Origin: Streptomyces cyanogenus
Lineage (GTDB): Bacteria; Actinomycetota; Actinomycetes; Streptomycetales; Streptomycetaceae
Assembly (NCBI RefSeq): GCF_017526105.1
Contig: NZ_CP071839.1
Span: 8,160,001-8,224,000, forward strand
Length of the DNA: 64,000 bases
Direction of reading: 5' to 3'
The translations under genes were made by a program, and so were the position numbers. Under the pieces are notes generated by a model. That model saw only the letters and a list, made by a program, of their open reading frames with translations. It was not told the origin of the DNA and searched no databases. Below are positions 25,051 to 33,185 of this stretch, one piece after another. The first letter of the stretch is position 1; every line of letters starts with the position of its first letter.

Positions 25051-25827
25051 TCAGCCGTGGGAGACGGTCAGCCCGTAGAACGCCACACGGGCGCCGGCGG
25101 TGGTGCTGTCCGAGGAGGACTGGTTGTAGGAGCCGGCCTTGAAGTACTGCTTGTACGGCTTGAAGGCGGACGGGATGGCGTAGCGGCTGGTGGTGCCGTT
25201 CACGGTCAGTTCGACGGTGTTCCCGCCGGAGACGGCGATGGTGTAGTTCCAGGTCTTGCCGACGGAGACGTGCCCGACGGGGTGCTGGGTCTGGCCACCG
25301 GACGGCGAGTCCTCGGTGCCGAGGACGATGTCCCCGTTCGCGTGGTAGTACAGCTCCACCAGCGGCTTGGTGGAGGAGCCGCCGGAGCCGAGGTGGATCT
25401 GGCCGACGCACACGTTCTTGGTCACGGACACGACCCGCAGGGTCGCGCTCATCCGGTGGCTGCCGGCGAGCGCCCAGTCGGCGGGGGAGCCGTCGCGGTT
25501 CATCTCGCGCAGCTCGGAGCGGGCGTACCTGGAGTTCGGCGTGGTGACGCCCTTCTCGGGCGCCCAGAAGGTCATCGCGCCGTCGCGGGTGTCGGTGTAG
25601 AAGTACGCGTCCTGGTAGCCGTTCGGTCCCTGGAGCCGGGACGAGGGGATGGTGGTGGGCTTGCCGGGGGAGCCGACGGGCTCCTGGAGCTGCCAGACGG
25701 ACAGGTCGAAGTTGCCGCCGGGCGCGACGCGCGGGTCGGCCGCGTCCGCGCCGCCGGTGCCGAGCGCGGTGAGGGCGAGGGCGAGGGCCGTCGTGGCCGT
25801 CGCCGCGAGAAGCCGTGATCGGGTCAT
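25051..25827 (-). CDS. Polysaccharide lyase family 7 (alginate lyase)
   Basis: 258 residues with signal peptide ending near ADA-A. It should cleave alginate by beta-elimination outside the cell. The three PL7 motifs are all present: R103-S-E-L-R (in RYARSELREMN), Q143-I-H145, and YFKAGSYNQ (228-236) with the catalytic Tyr234. The QIH form is usually linked to polyguluronate or mixed preference, versus QVH for some others, so substrate type is a guess. A 14-bp inverted repeat lies 23 bases upstream of the start. It begins a run of three secreted carbohydrate enzymes on this strand. Confidence 0.93.
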   Translation of the reverse strand: MTRSRLLAATATTALALALTALGTGGADAADPRVAPGGNFDLSVWQLQEPVGSPGKPTTIPSSRLQGPNGYQDAYFYTDTRDGAMTFWAPEKGVTTPNSRYARSELREMNRDGSPADWALAGSHRMSATLRVVSVTKNVCVGQIHLGSGGSSTKPLVELYYHANGDIVLGTEDSPSGGQTQHPVGHVSVGKTWNYTIAVSGGNTVELTVNGTTSRYAIPSAFKPYKQYFKAGSYNQSSSDSTTAGARVAFYGLTVSHG

Positions 25828-25849
25828 GTGGGGGTCCCTTCGTCGGATC

Positions 25850-25886
25850 AGGATGCGTTCAGCCCTGTGAACGCTGAACGCATCCT
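25850..25886 (-). promoter_or_regulatory. Perfect 14-bp inverted repeat before the alginate lyase gene
   Basis: AGGATGCGTTCAGC (25850-25863) and GCTGAACGCATCCT (25873-25886) flank a 9-base centre, starting 23 bases upstream of the PL7 start codon. The arms also hold GTTCA/TGAAC sub-repeats. The length and position suit an operator for a dimeric repressor or a leader hairpin that blocks the ribosome site. Confidence 0.6.
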
Positions 25887-25948
25887 TGGTCTCCGGTGAC
25901 CCGAGAAGCTAAAGGTATGAACCAGACACGTCAAGAGTGGCGGCTGCG

Positions 25949-27151
25949 TCAGCAGGCGCCCTCGTCCTGCCAGGGGCCCCACTGCGAGGCGCCGGGCACC
26001 TCGTTCTGGGTCCACCACTTCGCCTTCCAGTTGTGCTTGCCGTACGAGACCTCGGTGCCCTGGGTGTACACGGCCGTCGCACTCCAGGCCGGCTTGCAGG
26101 AGGCCGGTGTCGGCGTGGGGGTGGGTGTCGTGCTCGGCGGGGTGGCCCCGGCGAACTCCACCGAGTACTTGGCGAAGTCCCACGCGTTCTGGGTCACGCT
26201 CGAACAGGTGCCGGAGGTACGGCCGCCGTTGTCGGCCGGCGTGCACTGCCGGTCGCGGTTCAGCGACCAGAAGGTGAACCGGTCCATGTGGTGGCTCGTG
26301 GCGTAGTCGAGCACGGTCCGGAAGTCGGCCTGGGTGAAGTACTCGCCGGTGTCACTGCGGCCGTTCATTCCGGAGAAGCCCTCGTGGGCGTAGGCGGTCG
26401 CCTGGTCCCAGCCGAACGTGGACTGGAGGACGGAGTTGAAGTTGGTGAGCGCGCCGGTCTGGCTCGCCGCGCCGTTGAAGCCGCCGTCGAACGGCATGAT
26501 GGAGAAGTTGTTCGGGATGAAGCCCTGCGACTTTGCCTCCAGCAGCATCTGCTTGCCGAACCAGCCGGTGCCGTCCGCCGTGCCGGCCGTGGTCACGGAG
26601 ACGTACAGTCCCGGGTTGTTCTGCTGGAGGATCTTCGCGGCGCCGATCTCGTTCCGGATCGCCGCGCTGTTCTCGTATTCCGGTTCCTCCAGGTCGAAGT
26701 CGATGGCGTGCAGCCCGTACTTGGTGATGACCTGCTGGTAGGCCGCCGCCGTGGAGGCCGGGTCGGCGCAGGCCTGGCCGAGCTTGGTGCCGCCGTAGCC
26801 GCCGATGGAGACGGAGACGTCGCCGCCCTTGGCGCGGATGGTGGCGATCGCCGACTGCACGGCGGTGTCCGAGGCGACCGGCGCCGTGCCGCCCCACGTC
26901 GGCGTGCAGCCGCCGCCGTCGGGGGCCAGGACGAACGCCAGCTGGAACGCCTTCAGGCCGGTGGCGTCCATGATGGCGCCCGGGTCCGGCGGGTCGTTGT
27001 CCAGCGGCATCAGATAGGGGGCGGCGGCATACCAGCGGTTGCTCAGCGCGGTGGTCGCGCCCGAGGCGTTGCCCGCGACCAGCGCGGTGCTGCCGGCCGC
27101 GGCGAGGGTGACGGCCGCCGCCGCGCCCAGACATGCCCGAGGACGTCTCAC
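25949..27151 (-). CDS. GH18 chitinase with C-terminal chitin-binding domain
   Basis: 400 residues; GTG start at 27151 with GGAGG 5 bases upstream. Signal peptide about 1-31. The GH18 barrel (about 38-335) has VSVSIGGYGG on strand 3 and AIDFDLEEPE on strand 4, giving Asp151, Asp153 and the acid Glu155 of the DxxDxDxE signature. It ends in FTFWSLNRDRQC on strand 8. A Thr/Pro linker (TPPSTTPTPTPTP) leads to a CBM5/12 domain (about 352-400) with WSATAVYTQGTEVSYG and KAKWWTQNE. It hydrolyses chitin outside the cell. The promoter carries a pair of DasR-like repeats, the classic chitinase control in Streptomyces. Confidence 0.95.
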   Translation of the reverse strand: MRRPRACLGAAAAVTLAAAGSTALVAGNASGATTALSNRWYAAAPYLMPLDNDPPDPGAIMDATGLKAFQLAFVLAPDGGGCTPTWGGTAPVASDTAVQSAIATIRAKGGDVSVSIGGYGGTKLGQACADPASTAAAYQQVITKYGLHAIDFDLEEPEYENSAAIRNEIGAAKILQQNNPGLYVSVTTAGTADGTGWFGKQMLLEAKSQGFIPNNFSIMPFDGGFNGAASQTGALTNFNSVLQSTFGWDQATAYAHEGFSGMNGRSDTGEYFTQADFRTVLDYATSHHMDRFTFWSLNRDRQCTPADNGGRTSGTCSSVTQNAWDFAKYSVEFAGATPPSTTPTPTPTPASCKPAWSATAVYTQGTEVSYGKHNWKAKWWTQNEVPGASQWGPWQDEGAC

Positions 27152-27226
27152 GTGTGCCTCCAGAGGGTGGGGACCCCGGTGCGGGGAGCCCCACCCTCCG
27201 GGAGCTGTTGCGATCACGTCAATAAC

Positions 27227-27261
27227 TTGGACTAGACCAAAGCGCACTTTGGACTAGACCA
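27227..27261 (-). promoter_or_regulatory. Paired dre/chitinase direct repeats
   Basis: TTGGACTAGACCA occurs twice (27227-27239 and 27249-27261), 22 bases apart. On the gene strand this reads TGGTCTAGTCCAA, close to the TGGTCTAGACCA core bound by the GlcNAc-responsive regulator DasR and to the paired 12-bp repeats known in Streptomyces chitinase promoters. A TTGACG that could be the -35 follows on the gene strand near 27220. Confidence 0.75.
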
Positions 27262-27271
27262 TGCGATCCCT

Positions 27272-29908
27272 TTACCTCGGGTCGACCAGCCGCACGGTGA
27301 ACCGGCGGTCGAGCGGCAGACTCGGCGTGCTGACGGTGGTGACGTGCGTGCCGGCGTCGTACGACCATGCGTCGTCCGGCAGTTGGTGCCCGTCGAGCAG
27401 GACCCGCGCGGGAGCGGTGCCGCCGTGCACGGTGAACCGGTACGCCCGGGCGTCGGGCCTGCCCGCGTAGTCGCCCCGGCTCGCGCCGACCGTCACGGTC
27501 GTACCGCGCCCGTCGGCGCGCATGGACACCCGCTGGGTGGCCGCGGCGCCCTTGGCGAAGTCACGGGTCACGCCGTCGTCCTCGTAGAGCGTGTAGTGAC
27601 CGGTGCCGTGCGCGGCCGGGTACAGGTCCCAGTCCAGCTCGTGCCGGTCGCGGGTCTGCCAACTCGTCGTTCCCTTCGGCCACATGGGCACGATCGCGCC
27701 CTCGCGCACGAACAGCGGCAGGGTGTCCAGCGGGGCGTGGTAACCGTTCAGCGTGGTCGGGCCGTGGTAGGTGCGGCCCGACCAGTAGTCGGTCCAGGTG
27801 CCCTTGGGCAGGTAGATGCCGTCGCGGGTGTCGGAGTCCTGGTACACCGGCGCGACGAGGAAGTCCGGACCGGAGAGGAACTCGTACTTCGCCTGCGCAT
27901 CCAGGGTGTTCGGGTCGTCGGGATACTCCAGCCACAGCGGTCGCACGGCACCCACGCCCGTCTTCGCCGCCTGGGCGGACAGCGTGTACATGTACGGCAG
28001 CAGCCGTTCCTTCAGCTGGAGGTACGTGCGGTTGATCGAGGTGTACGGCTCGCCGTCCCGCCAGGGCTGCTGGTCGGCGGGCTTGCCGGTGGTGAGGTCG
28101 CTGGCCCAGCCGTCCATCGTCATGACGGCCGGCAGGAACGCCTTCCACTGGAGGTCGCGGGTGTACATCTCGGCGTCGTGGCGGTAGATGCTGCCGATGT
28201 CACCGGTGTTGTAGGCGATACCGGACATCGTCGCCCCGGCGTACGTCGGGATCTGCCAGCGGATGTAGTCCCAGGACAGCTTCTGGTCGCCGCTCCACAG
28301 CACCCCGCAGCGCTGGGCGCCCGCCCAGGACACCGGGAGCCACACGAAACCGCGCGCGTCGCTGTTGTCCTCGATCCCCTTCTTGGCGGCGTCACAGGCG
28401 TCCAGCGCGAACTTGTAGCCGTTGCCGACCCAGGCCACGTCCAGCTTGGCCACCCGCTGACCCGCCTTGACCTGGTCGGCGAGCTTGTCGATGCCGTCCT
28501 GGGTCCACAGGCCGAGCTGGGCGTGGTGGTCCCGCAGGCCCTCGGCGGTCCGCTCCAGATCCTCGTACCCGCAGCCGTACCCGTCGTTGACCAGCATCCA
28601 GCCGAGCGGCATCCGGTGCTCGGTGTAGCCGTCGGCGATCTTCAGCGCGTCCAGGGTGTGCCGCTCGCCCCGGTTGGCGTTGTGCAGGTAGCAGTCGGAG
28701 TCGCCCGGTTCGAGCCCGTACACCGGCGGCATGAAGGGCCGGCCGACCAACGCCGTGTACTTGCCGATCACTTGCTTGGCGTCGCCGAGGAAGTAGTAGG
28801 CGTCCAGGCGCCGTTCCTGCTGCCCGGTCGTCACCGGCGAGCCGAAGGTGTACACGCCCGGTGCAAACGTGTTGCGGAAGACGCCGTAGCCCGCGCTGGA
28901 GAGGTAGAACGGCTGCGAGTTGTTGTAGCCGCCCTCGTTCCAGTCGAAGCTGTTGGCCACGTACATCGTCCGGCCGCGGTGCGAGAAGCTGCCGTTCTGC
29001 TCGCCGCCGCCGAAGAACTGCTCGTCCGCGCCCCGCGTGAGGCTCTGCCGCATGCCGCCGGTCGACCAGCGCAGCGGCTTGTCCTCCTGCCAGATCCGGG
29101 TGCGGTTGTCGGGCCGGTACAGGCCGAACCGCAGCGGCTTCTTGTACACCCGCAGCACGGCGTCGGGGGACCGGATGCCGTAGTAGTCCCCGGCGTCGAA
29201 GGACGAGGTGTGGCGCTGGAGCGCGGGCTGCTCGCGCACGATGGCCGTGCCGGCCGGATCGCTCAGCGCACCGGAGGGGTCGGCCTGGAGCCGGAGCCGA
29301 CCGCCCTTCAGGAAGTCGGCGCGGGCGGTCAGTCGCCCGGCCGCGACGGTGTAGCTGCCGTCGCCGCCGGAGAACGACGTGAGGTCCCCGGCGTCCGTGG
29401 TCGCGGGCAGATAGGCGGTGCCGGTGAAGGAGTTGTCGTGCACGTCGTACGGCACCACGAGCACGTGGTAGGTGCCCGAAGCCCGCGGGATCACCGTGGC
29501 CTCGGGATCGGCGGTGCCCGCGCTGGAGGCCACCTGCTTGCCGTGGTCGTCGTAGACGTACAGGTCGAAGTCGTCCGAGGGGCGCTCCCAGGTGATGGAC
29601 AACGGGATGCCGCCCTCCGGGTTGTCGTCCCAGTAACCGTCCGGCACCGAGACCGTCAGGTCGAAGCGGGCGCAGACCATGCCGCCGGGGTCGGTGGCGG
29701 CGTCGGGGCACTTCTCCGGGCCGCCGCCGGTGCCCTTGGCGTAGACCGGGCTGTGCCAGCTGACGCTGCTGTGCGCCGGGTCCAGCACGGCGCCGGCCGC
29801 CGGGTCGGCGGCCCGGGCCGGGGCGGCGAGCGCGGTCCCGGCCAGGGCGCTCGCCAGCGCCAGCGTCGTCCAGGCCTTCCACGGCACACGGTGACGGAGT
29901 CTTCGCAC
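27272..29908 (-). CDS. Secreted GH31-family glycosidase
   Basis: 878 residues from the GTG at 29908 (GGGGAG about 10 bases upstream); the reading 32 codons further up lacks a ribosome site. Signal peptide ends near ARAA. Residues about 60-165 form a PPC-like beta domain (LSITWERPSDDFDLYVYDDHGKQ). The GH31 N-domain and barrel follow, with GGGEQNGSFSHRG, ANSFDWNEGG, the strand-4 nucleophile Asp490 in AKLDVAWVGNGY, and GDQKLSWDY as the likely acid/base region. C-terminal beta domains end in YTLYEDDGVTRDF and WSYDAGTHVTTV. It acts on alpha-linked glucans or related oligosaccharides outside the cell; exact linkage is unknown. The barrel ends GWASDLTTGKPADQQPW. Confidence 0.88.
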   Translation of the reverse strand: MRRLRHRVPWKAWTTLALASALAGTALAAPARAADPAAGAVLDPAHSSVSWHSPVYAKGTGGGPEKCPDAATDPGGMVCARFDLTVSVPDGYWDDNPEGGIPLSITWERPSDDFDLYVYDDHGKQVASSAGTADPEATVIPRASGTYHVLVVPYDVHDNSFTGTAYLPATTDAGDLTSFSGGDGSYTVAAGRLTARADFLKGGRLRLQADPSGALSDPAGTAIVREQPALQRHTSSFDAGDYYGIRSPDAVLRVYKKPLRFGLYRPDNRTRIWQEDKPLRWSTGGMRQSLTRGADEQFFGGGEQNGSFSHRGRTMYVANSFDWNEGGYNNSQPFYLSSAGYGVFRNTFAPGVYTFGSPVTTGQQERRLDAYYFLGDAKQVIGKYTALVGRPFMPPVYGLEPGDSDCYLHNANRGERHTLDALKIADGYTEHRMPLGWMLVNDGYGCGYEDLERTAEGLRDHHAQLGLWTQDGIDKLADQVKAGQRVAKLDVAWVGNGYKFALDACDAAKKGIEDNSDARGFVWLPVSWAGAQRCGVLWSGDQKLSWDYIRWQIPTYAGATMSGIAYNTGDIGSIYRHDAEMYTRDLQWKAFLPAVMTMDGWASDLTTGKPADQQPWRDGEPYTSINRTYLQLKERLLPYMYTLSAQAAKTGVGAVRPLWLEYPDDPNTLDAQAKYEFLSGPDFLVAPVYQDSDTRDGIYLPKGTWTDYWSGRTYHGPTTLNGYHAPLDTLPLFVREGAIVPMWPKGTTSWQTRDRHELDWDLYPAAHGTGHYTLYEDDGVTRDFAKGAAATQRVSMRADGRGTTVTVGASRGDYAGRPDARAYRFTVHGGTAPARVLLDGHQLPDDAWSYDAGTHVTTVSTPSLPLDRRFTVRLVDPR

Positions 29909-29966
29909 GGCGGAACAGCTCCCCTCGCACCTTCGCGGACTGACTGTTCTTACGGCTGTACTGCTC

Positions 29967-29981
29967 GGAAACGCTTGAAAA
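29967..29981 (-). promoter_or_regulatory. LacI-family-like operator before the GH31 gene
   Basis: GGAAACGCTTGAAAA (gene strand TTTTCAAGCGTTTCC) contains the AANCGNTT core with flanking C/G typical of LacI/GalR-family sites. It lies about 60 bases upstream of the start codon in a locally AT-rich stretch. The palindrome is imperfect and no LacI gene is in the window. Confidence 0.4.
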
Positions 29982-30068
29982 GAGCGCCGATCGAGCAACT
30001 TCACGCACGAAGCCTCGGGGTTGACGCAGGTTCATGTCAATACCGTGCTCGCCGTCACCGGCCCCGGC

Positions 30069-30706
30069 TCACAGCCAACTGCCCGCCGTGAGCAGCGGGC
30101 GGGGCAACGGCGGGCAGGCCGGCCAGGCGTACGACGGCCTCGGCGACCTCGGCCACGTCCGCCTCCGGCGGCATCAGCGCCGCCGGCCGCTGTTCGAGCC
30201 CCGCGAGCAGGGCACCGTAACGCTCGTCGTAGGCAGCCGCCCCGGGTGCCGGAGCTGCCGATCCACACCAGCAGCCCCTCGCCCCGCTCCCGCAGGCGGG
30301 GCAGTGCGGCCCGGCTGACCCGCTGGGCGCCGAGCACGTTGACGTCGTACAGCTCGGCCAGCTGCTCGGAGGCGAACGCCTCGGCGGGGCCGGTGACCAT
30401 GTGGCCGGCGTTGAGCACCACCACGTCCAGGCGGCCCTCGGCGGCCGGCACCCGTGCGACGGCCGCGTCCGCGCAGTCCTGGCTCTGCACGTCCAGCTCC
30501 ACCGCGTGCAGCGGCACGCCGGTCTCGACCGCGTACCGGTCGAGACCGGCCACGGCGGGCGCGTTGCGGGTGGCCGGCTGCCGGATGCCGGCGTAGACGG
30601 TGTGACCGGCGTCGGCGAGCGCGCGCACGGTCAGCGCGCCGAAACCGCTGGAGGCGCCGGTGACCAGGACGGTCCGGGGAGCGTCGTCGCAGAAGGGGAG
30701 CGGGCG
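30069..30706 (-). pseudogene. Short-chain dehydrogenase with catalytic region deleted
   Basis: Read from the right, TVLVTGASSGFGALTVRALADAG, LHAVELDVQSQDC, LDVVVLNAGHMVTG and YDVNVLGAQRVSRAALP form a normal classical SDR up to GLLVWIGSSGTRG. The strand-5 serine is present, but the next 60 or so residues with the YxxxK catalytic pair are gone. The sequence resumes in a different frame as AAYDERYGALLAGLEQRPAALMPP and VAEVAEAVVRLAGLP, ending at the TGA at 30069. No start codon is present before the TGASSGFG block in its frame, so the 5' end is also damaged. It follows an intact SDR on the same strand. Confidence 0.7.
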
Positions 30707-30728
30707 GAAGATTCCTCGCGGGCGGGGG

Positions 30729-31481
30729 TCAGACGATGCCGCCGTTGGCGCGGACCACCTGGCCGTTGACCCAGTGACCGGCCGGGGAGGCGAGGAAGGC
30801 CACCACCTCGGCGATGTCGGCCGGCGTGCCGAGGCGCTCCAGCGGCGGCTGGGCGGCCAGGCGGGCGACGGTCTCCTCGTCCTTGCCGTCCAGGAACATG
30901 TCGGTGGCCGTGGGACCCGGGGCCACGGCGTTCACGGTGACGTCCCGGCCGCGCAGCTCACGCGCCAGCACCAGGGTCAGCGCCTCGACCGCACCCTTGC
31001 TCGCGCTGTAGGCGCCGTAGCCCGGGAAGGCCAGGCCCACCACGGACGTGGAGAAGGTGACGAGCGCTCCGCCCCGGCGCAGCCTCCGGGCGGCCTCCCG
31101 GGCCACCACGAAGGTGCCGCGGACGTTGGTGCGGTGCAGCGCGTCCAGTTCCGCCAGGTCCAGCTCGGCGACCGGCGCCAGATACATCCGGCCCGCCGTG
31201 TGCACGACGACGTCGACACCGCCGAACTCGGCCGTCGCGGCCTCGAACAACGCGGCGACCTGCTGCTCCTCGGCCACGTCGGCGCGGACGGCGAGCGCGC
31301 TGCCGCCCGCCGCTGTGACCTCCTCGACGGCGGCCTCGGCCCGGTCGCGGTTACCGGCGTAGCCGACGACCACGGCGTAACCGTCGGCGGCCAGCCGCGT
31401 CACCGTCTCGCGGCCGATACCGCGGGAACCGCCGGTGACGACGGCGACGCGGGGCTGTACGGGGTTCGTTCCAGCGGACAT
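30729..31481 (-). CDS. SDR-family oxidoreductase
   Basis: 250 residues; ATG with AGGAG about 6 bases upstream. Classical Rossmann SDR: VAVVTGGSRGIGRETVTRL binds NAD(P), VVVHTAGRMYLAPV is the NAG-equivalent strand, FSTSVVG supplies the catalytic Ser, YGAYSASKG is the YxxxK pair, and VTVNAVAPGPTATDM follows. C-terminal GHWVNGQVVRANGGIV is the usual dimer strand. It reduces a ketone or aldehyde of unknown identity in the cytoplasm. It is divergent from an MmyB-type regulator with about 130 bases between starts, an arrangement that usually means the regulator controls the SDR. Confidence 0.92.
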   Translation of the reverse strand: MSAGTNPVQPRVAVVTGGSRGIGRETVTRLAADGYAVVVGYAGNRDRAEAAVEEVTAAGGSALAVRADVAEEQQVAALFEAATAEFGGVDVVVHTAGRMYLAPVAELDLAELDALHRTNVRGTFVVAREAARRLRRGGALVTFSTSVVGLAFPGYGAYSASKGAVEALTLVLARELRGRDVTVNAVAPGPTATDMFLDGKDEETVARLAAQPPLERLGTPADIAEVVAFLASPAGHWVNGQVVRANGGIV

Positions 31482-31609
31482 GGGAGCTCCTGTGACGAGA
31501 GGCAGCGGGAAGTGGTGCCTCCAGCCTCGGCCCCGGTCCGGGCCCCTACCAGGGCTGTCCGCACCCTGGGGTCGGCAACCCCTGGCTCCGCCCGGCCGCA
31601 GGCGTGACC

Positions 31610-32491
31610 ATGGAGGGCGTGAACCACTCGGAGCTGGCCGCATTCCTGAAGTCCCGGCGCGACCGGGTCCGCCCCGCCGACGTCGGCCTGACCGTGGGCC
31701 CCCGCCGCCGTGTGCCGGGCCTCAGACGCGAGGAGGTCGCCCAGCTGGCCGGGCTGTCCGCCGACTACTACACGGAACTCGAACGCGGCCGGGGTGCGCA
31801 GCCTTCCGGGCAGGTCCTGGCCGCCCTGGCCCGCGCGCTCCGGCTGAGCGGCGACGAACGCGACCACCTCTTCCACCTCGCCGAGCGCCCGCTCCCGGCC
31901 GTCGCGCACGGCCCCACCGCGCACGCCCAGCCCGCCCTGCTCGGCCTGCTGGACCGGCTCGTCACCACCCCGGCCCAGATCATCACCGACCTGCACGAAC
32001 CCCTCGCGCAGAACCCCCTCGCCGTCGCGCTCCTCGGCCCGGCGCCGATCGGTCGCGGACTCGAAGCGAGCTTCGCCTACCGCTGGTTCACCGACCCCGC
32101 CACCCGCGCGCTGCACCCGGCCGAGGACCACCCGCACCACTCCCGGGTGTTCACCGCCGACCTCCGGGCCGTCGCCGCCCGGCGCGCCAAGGATCCCGAC
32201 GTCACCCGGCTGGTGACCACGCTGCGGCGGCGCAGCGAGGAGTTCGCCGCCCTGTGGGAGCAGCGGGACGTGGCCCTGCGCCGTACCGACCACAAGCGCA
32301 TCGTCCACCCCTCGCTCGGCGTCATCGAACTGGACTGCCACAACCTGTTCAGCGAGGACGGCCGGCAGCGCCTGCTGTGGTTCAGCGCCCCGCCGGGCAC
32401 CGAAGGAGCCGCCCAGCTGGAACTGCTGTCGGTGATCGGCACCCAGGAACTGGCGCCGGGGACGGACCGGCTGGGACAGCGGCCCGGCTGA
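31610..32491 (+). CDS. MmyB-like helix-turn-helix regulator
   Basis: 293 residues from the ATG at 31610; GTG starts at 31604 and 31619 are alternatives, the latter with GGAGGG close by. Residues 5-75 form an XRE HTH with the fixed family pattern ELAAFLKSRRDRVRP, RRRVPGLRREEVAQLAGLSADYYTELERGR. Residues 100-285 are the MmyB-like ligand domain (QIITDLHEPLAQNPLAVALLG, FAYRWFTDPATR), related to PAS folds that bind fatty acids or other hydrophobic ligands. It is divergent from the SDR gene, so SDR control is likely. Confidence 0.9.
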   Translation: MEGVNHSELAAFLKSRRDRVRPADVGLTVGPRRRVPGLRREEVAQLAGLSADYYTELERGRGAQPSGQVLAALARALRLSGDERDHLFHLAERPLPAVAHGPTAHAQPALLGLLDRLVTTPAQIITDLHEPLAQNPLAVALLGPAPIGRGLEASFAYRWFTDPATRALHPAEDHPHHSRVFTADLRAVAARRAKDPDVTRLVTTLRRRSEEFAALWEQRDVALRRTDHKRIVHPSLGVIELDCHNLFSEDGRQRLLWFSAPPGTEGAAQLELLSVIGTQELAPGTDRLGQRPG

Positions 32492-32741
32492 CAGCGGGGG
32501 GCCGTCCGCGCCGGCTCGTCACCGGCGTCCCGCGCGGCCGGGACCGGCGAACTGCCGCCGGCCTGCGGCCGAGCGTGTTCGAAGTCGATCAACGGAGTGA
32601 GGGCGCGGTGACACGCCGGCACGGCGGACGCGCCCACGGCGGCCCCGGTCGCCCCGGCCGTCTCCCTGCCACGGCGGCTGTGCCCGGGTGCGCAGCCTGC
32701 GCCGACCCGAGCCATGCACACATCGGGAACCGCAGCGCGGA

Positions 32742-33170
32742 TCGGACCTGGTGATCGTCGATGTCAACGACGCCTACCTGTGGGCGGCCCGGCGTACCCG
32801 GGAGGTGGTCGGGACGTACCTCTTCGAAGCCTTCCCCGACAACCCGGTGGACCCCGACGCGGACGGCGTGAGAAACCTGAGCGTCTCCCGGGGCCTGGCC
32901 ACCCGGGAACGCGACACCATGGCGCTGCAGAAGTACGACATCCCGGTCGGGAGCACGCCGGGGGAGTTCGAGGAGCGCTGGTGGTCCCCGATCAACACGC
33001 CGGTCGTCGCCGCCGACGGACCGTCGCCTGGATCATCCACCGGGTCGAGGACGTGACGGATTTCGTCCGCTTCCGCCGCTCGCGCCGGGGCGCGGAGCGC
33101 GACGAGGTGCCGGCTGCCGGGAGCAGAGCAGAACCGGAAGCCCTGGAGGCGCAGCTGTACGCCCGTGCCC
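32742..33170 (+). pseudogene. Truncated, frameshifted PAS-domain signalling gene
   Basis: DLVIVDVNDAYLWAARRTREVV, YLFEAFPDNPVDPDADGVRNL and ERDTMALQKYDIPV, then EFEERWWSPINTPV, match the PAS domain at the head of a large group of Streptomyces sensor kinases and phosphatases. The first strand of the domain is missing. Near 33018 one base appears lost: the expected continuation WIIHRVEDVTDFVRFRRSRR is in another frame and runs to EALEAQLYARAR. There the similarity ends against the transporter gene on the other strand. The kinase or phosphatase part is absent. The 250 bases to its left hold nothing I recognise. Confidence 0.7.
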
Positions 33171-33185
33171 GCACCGACGCCTCCC

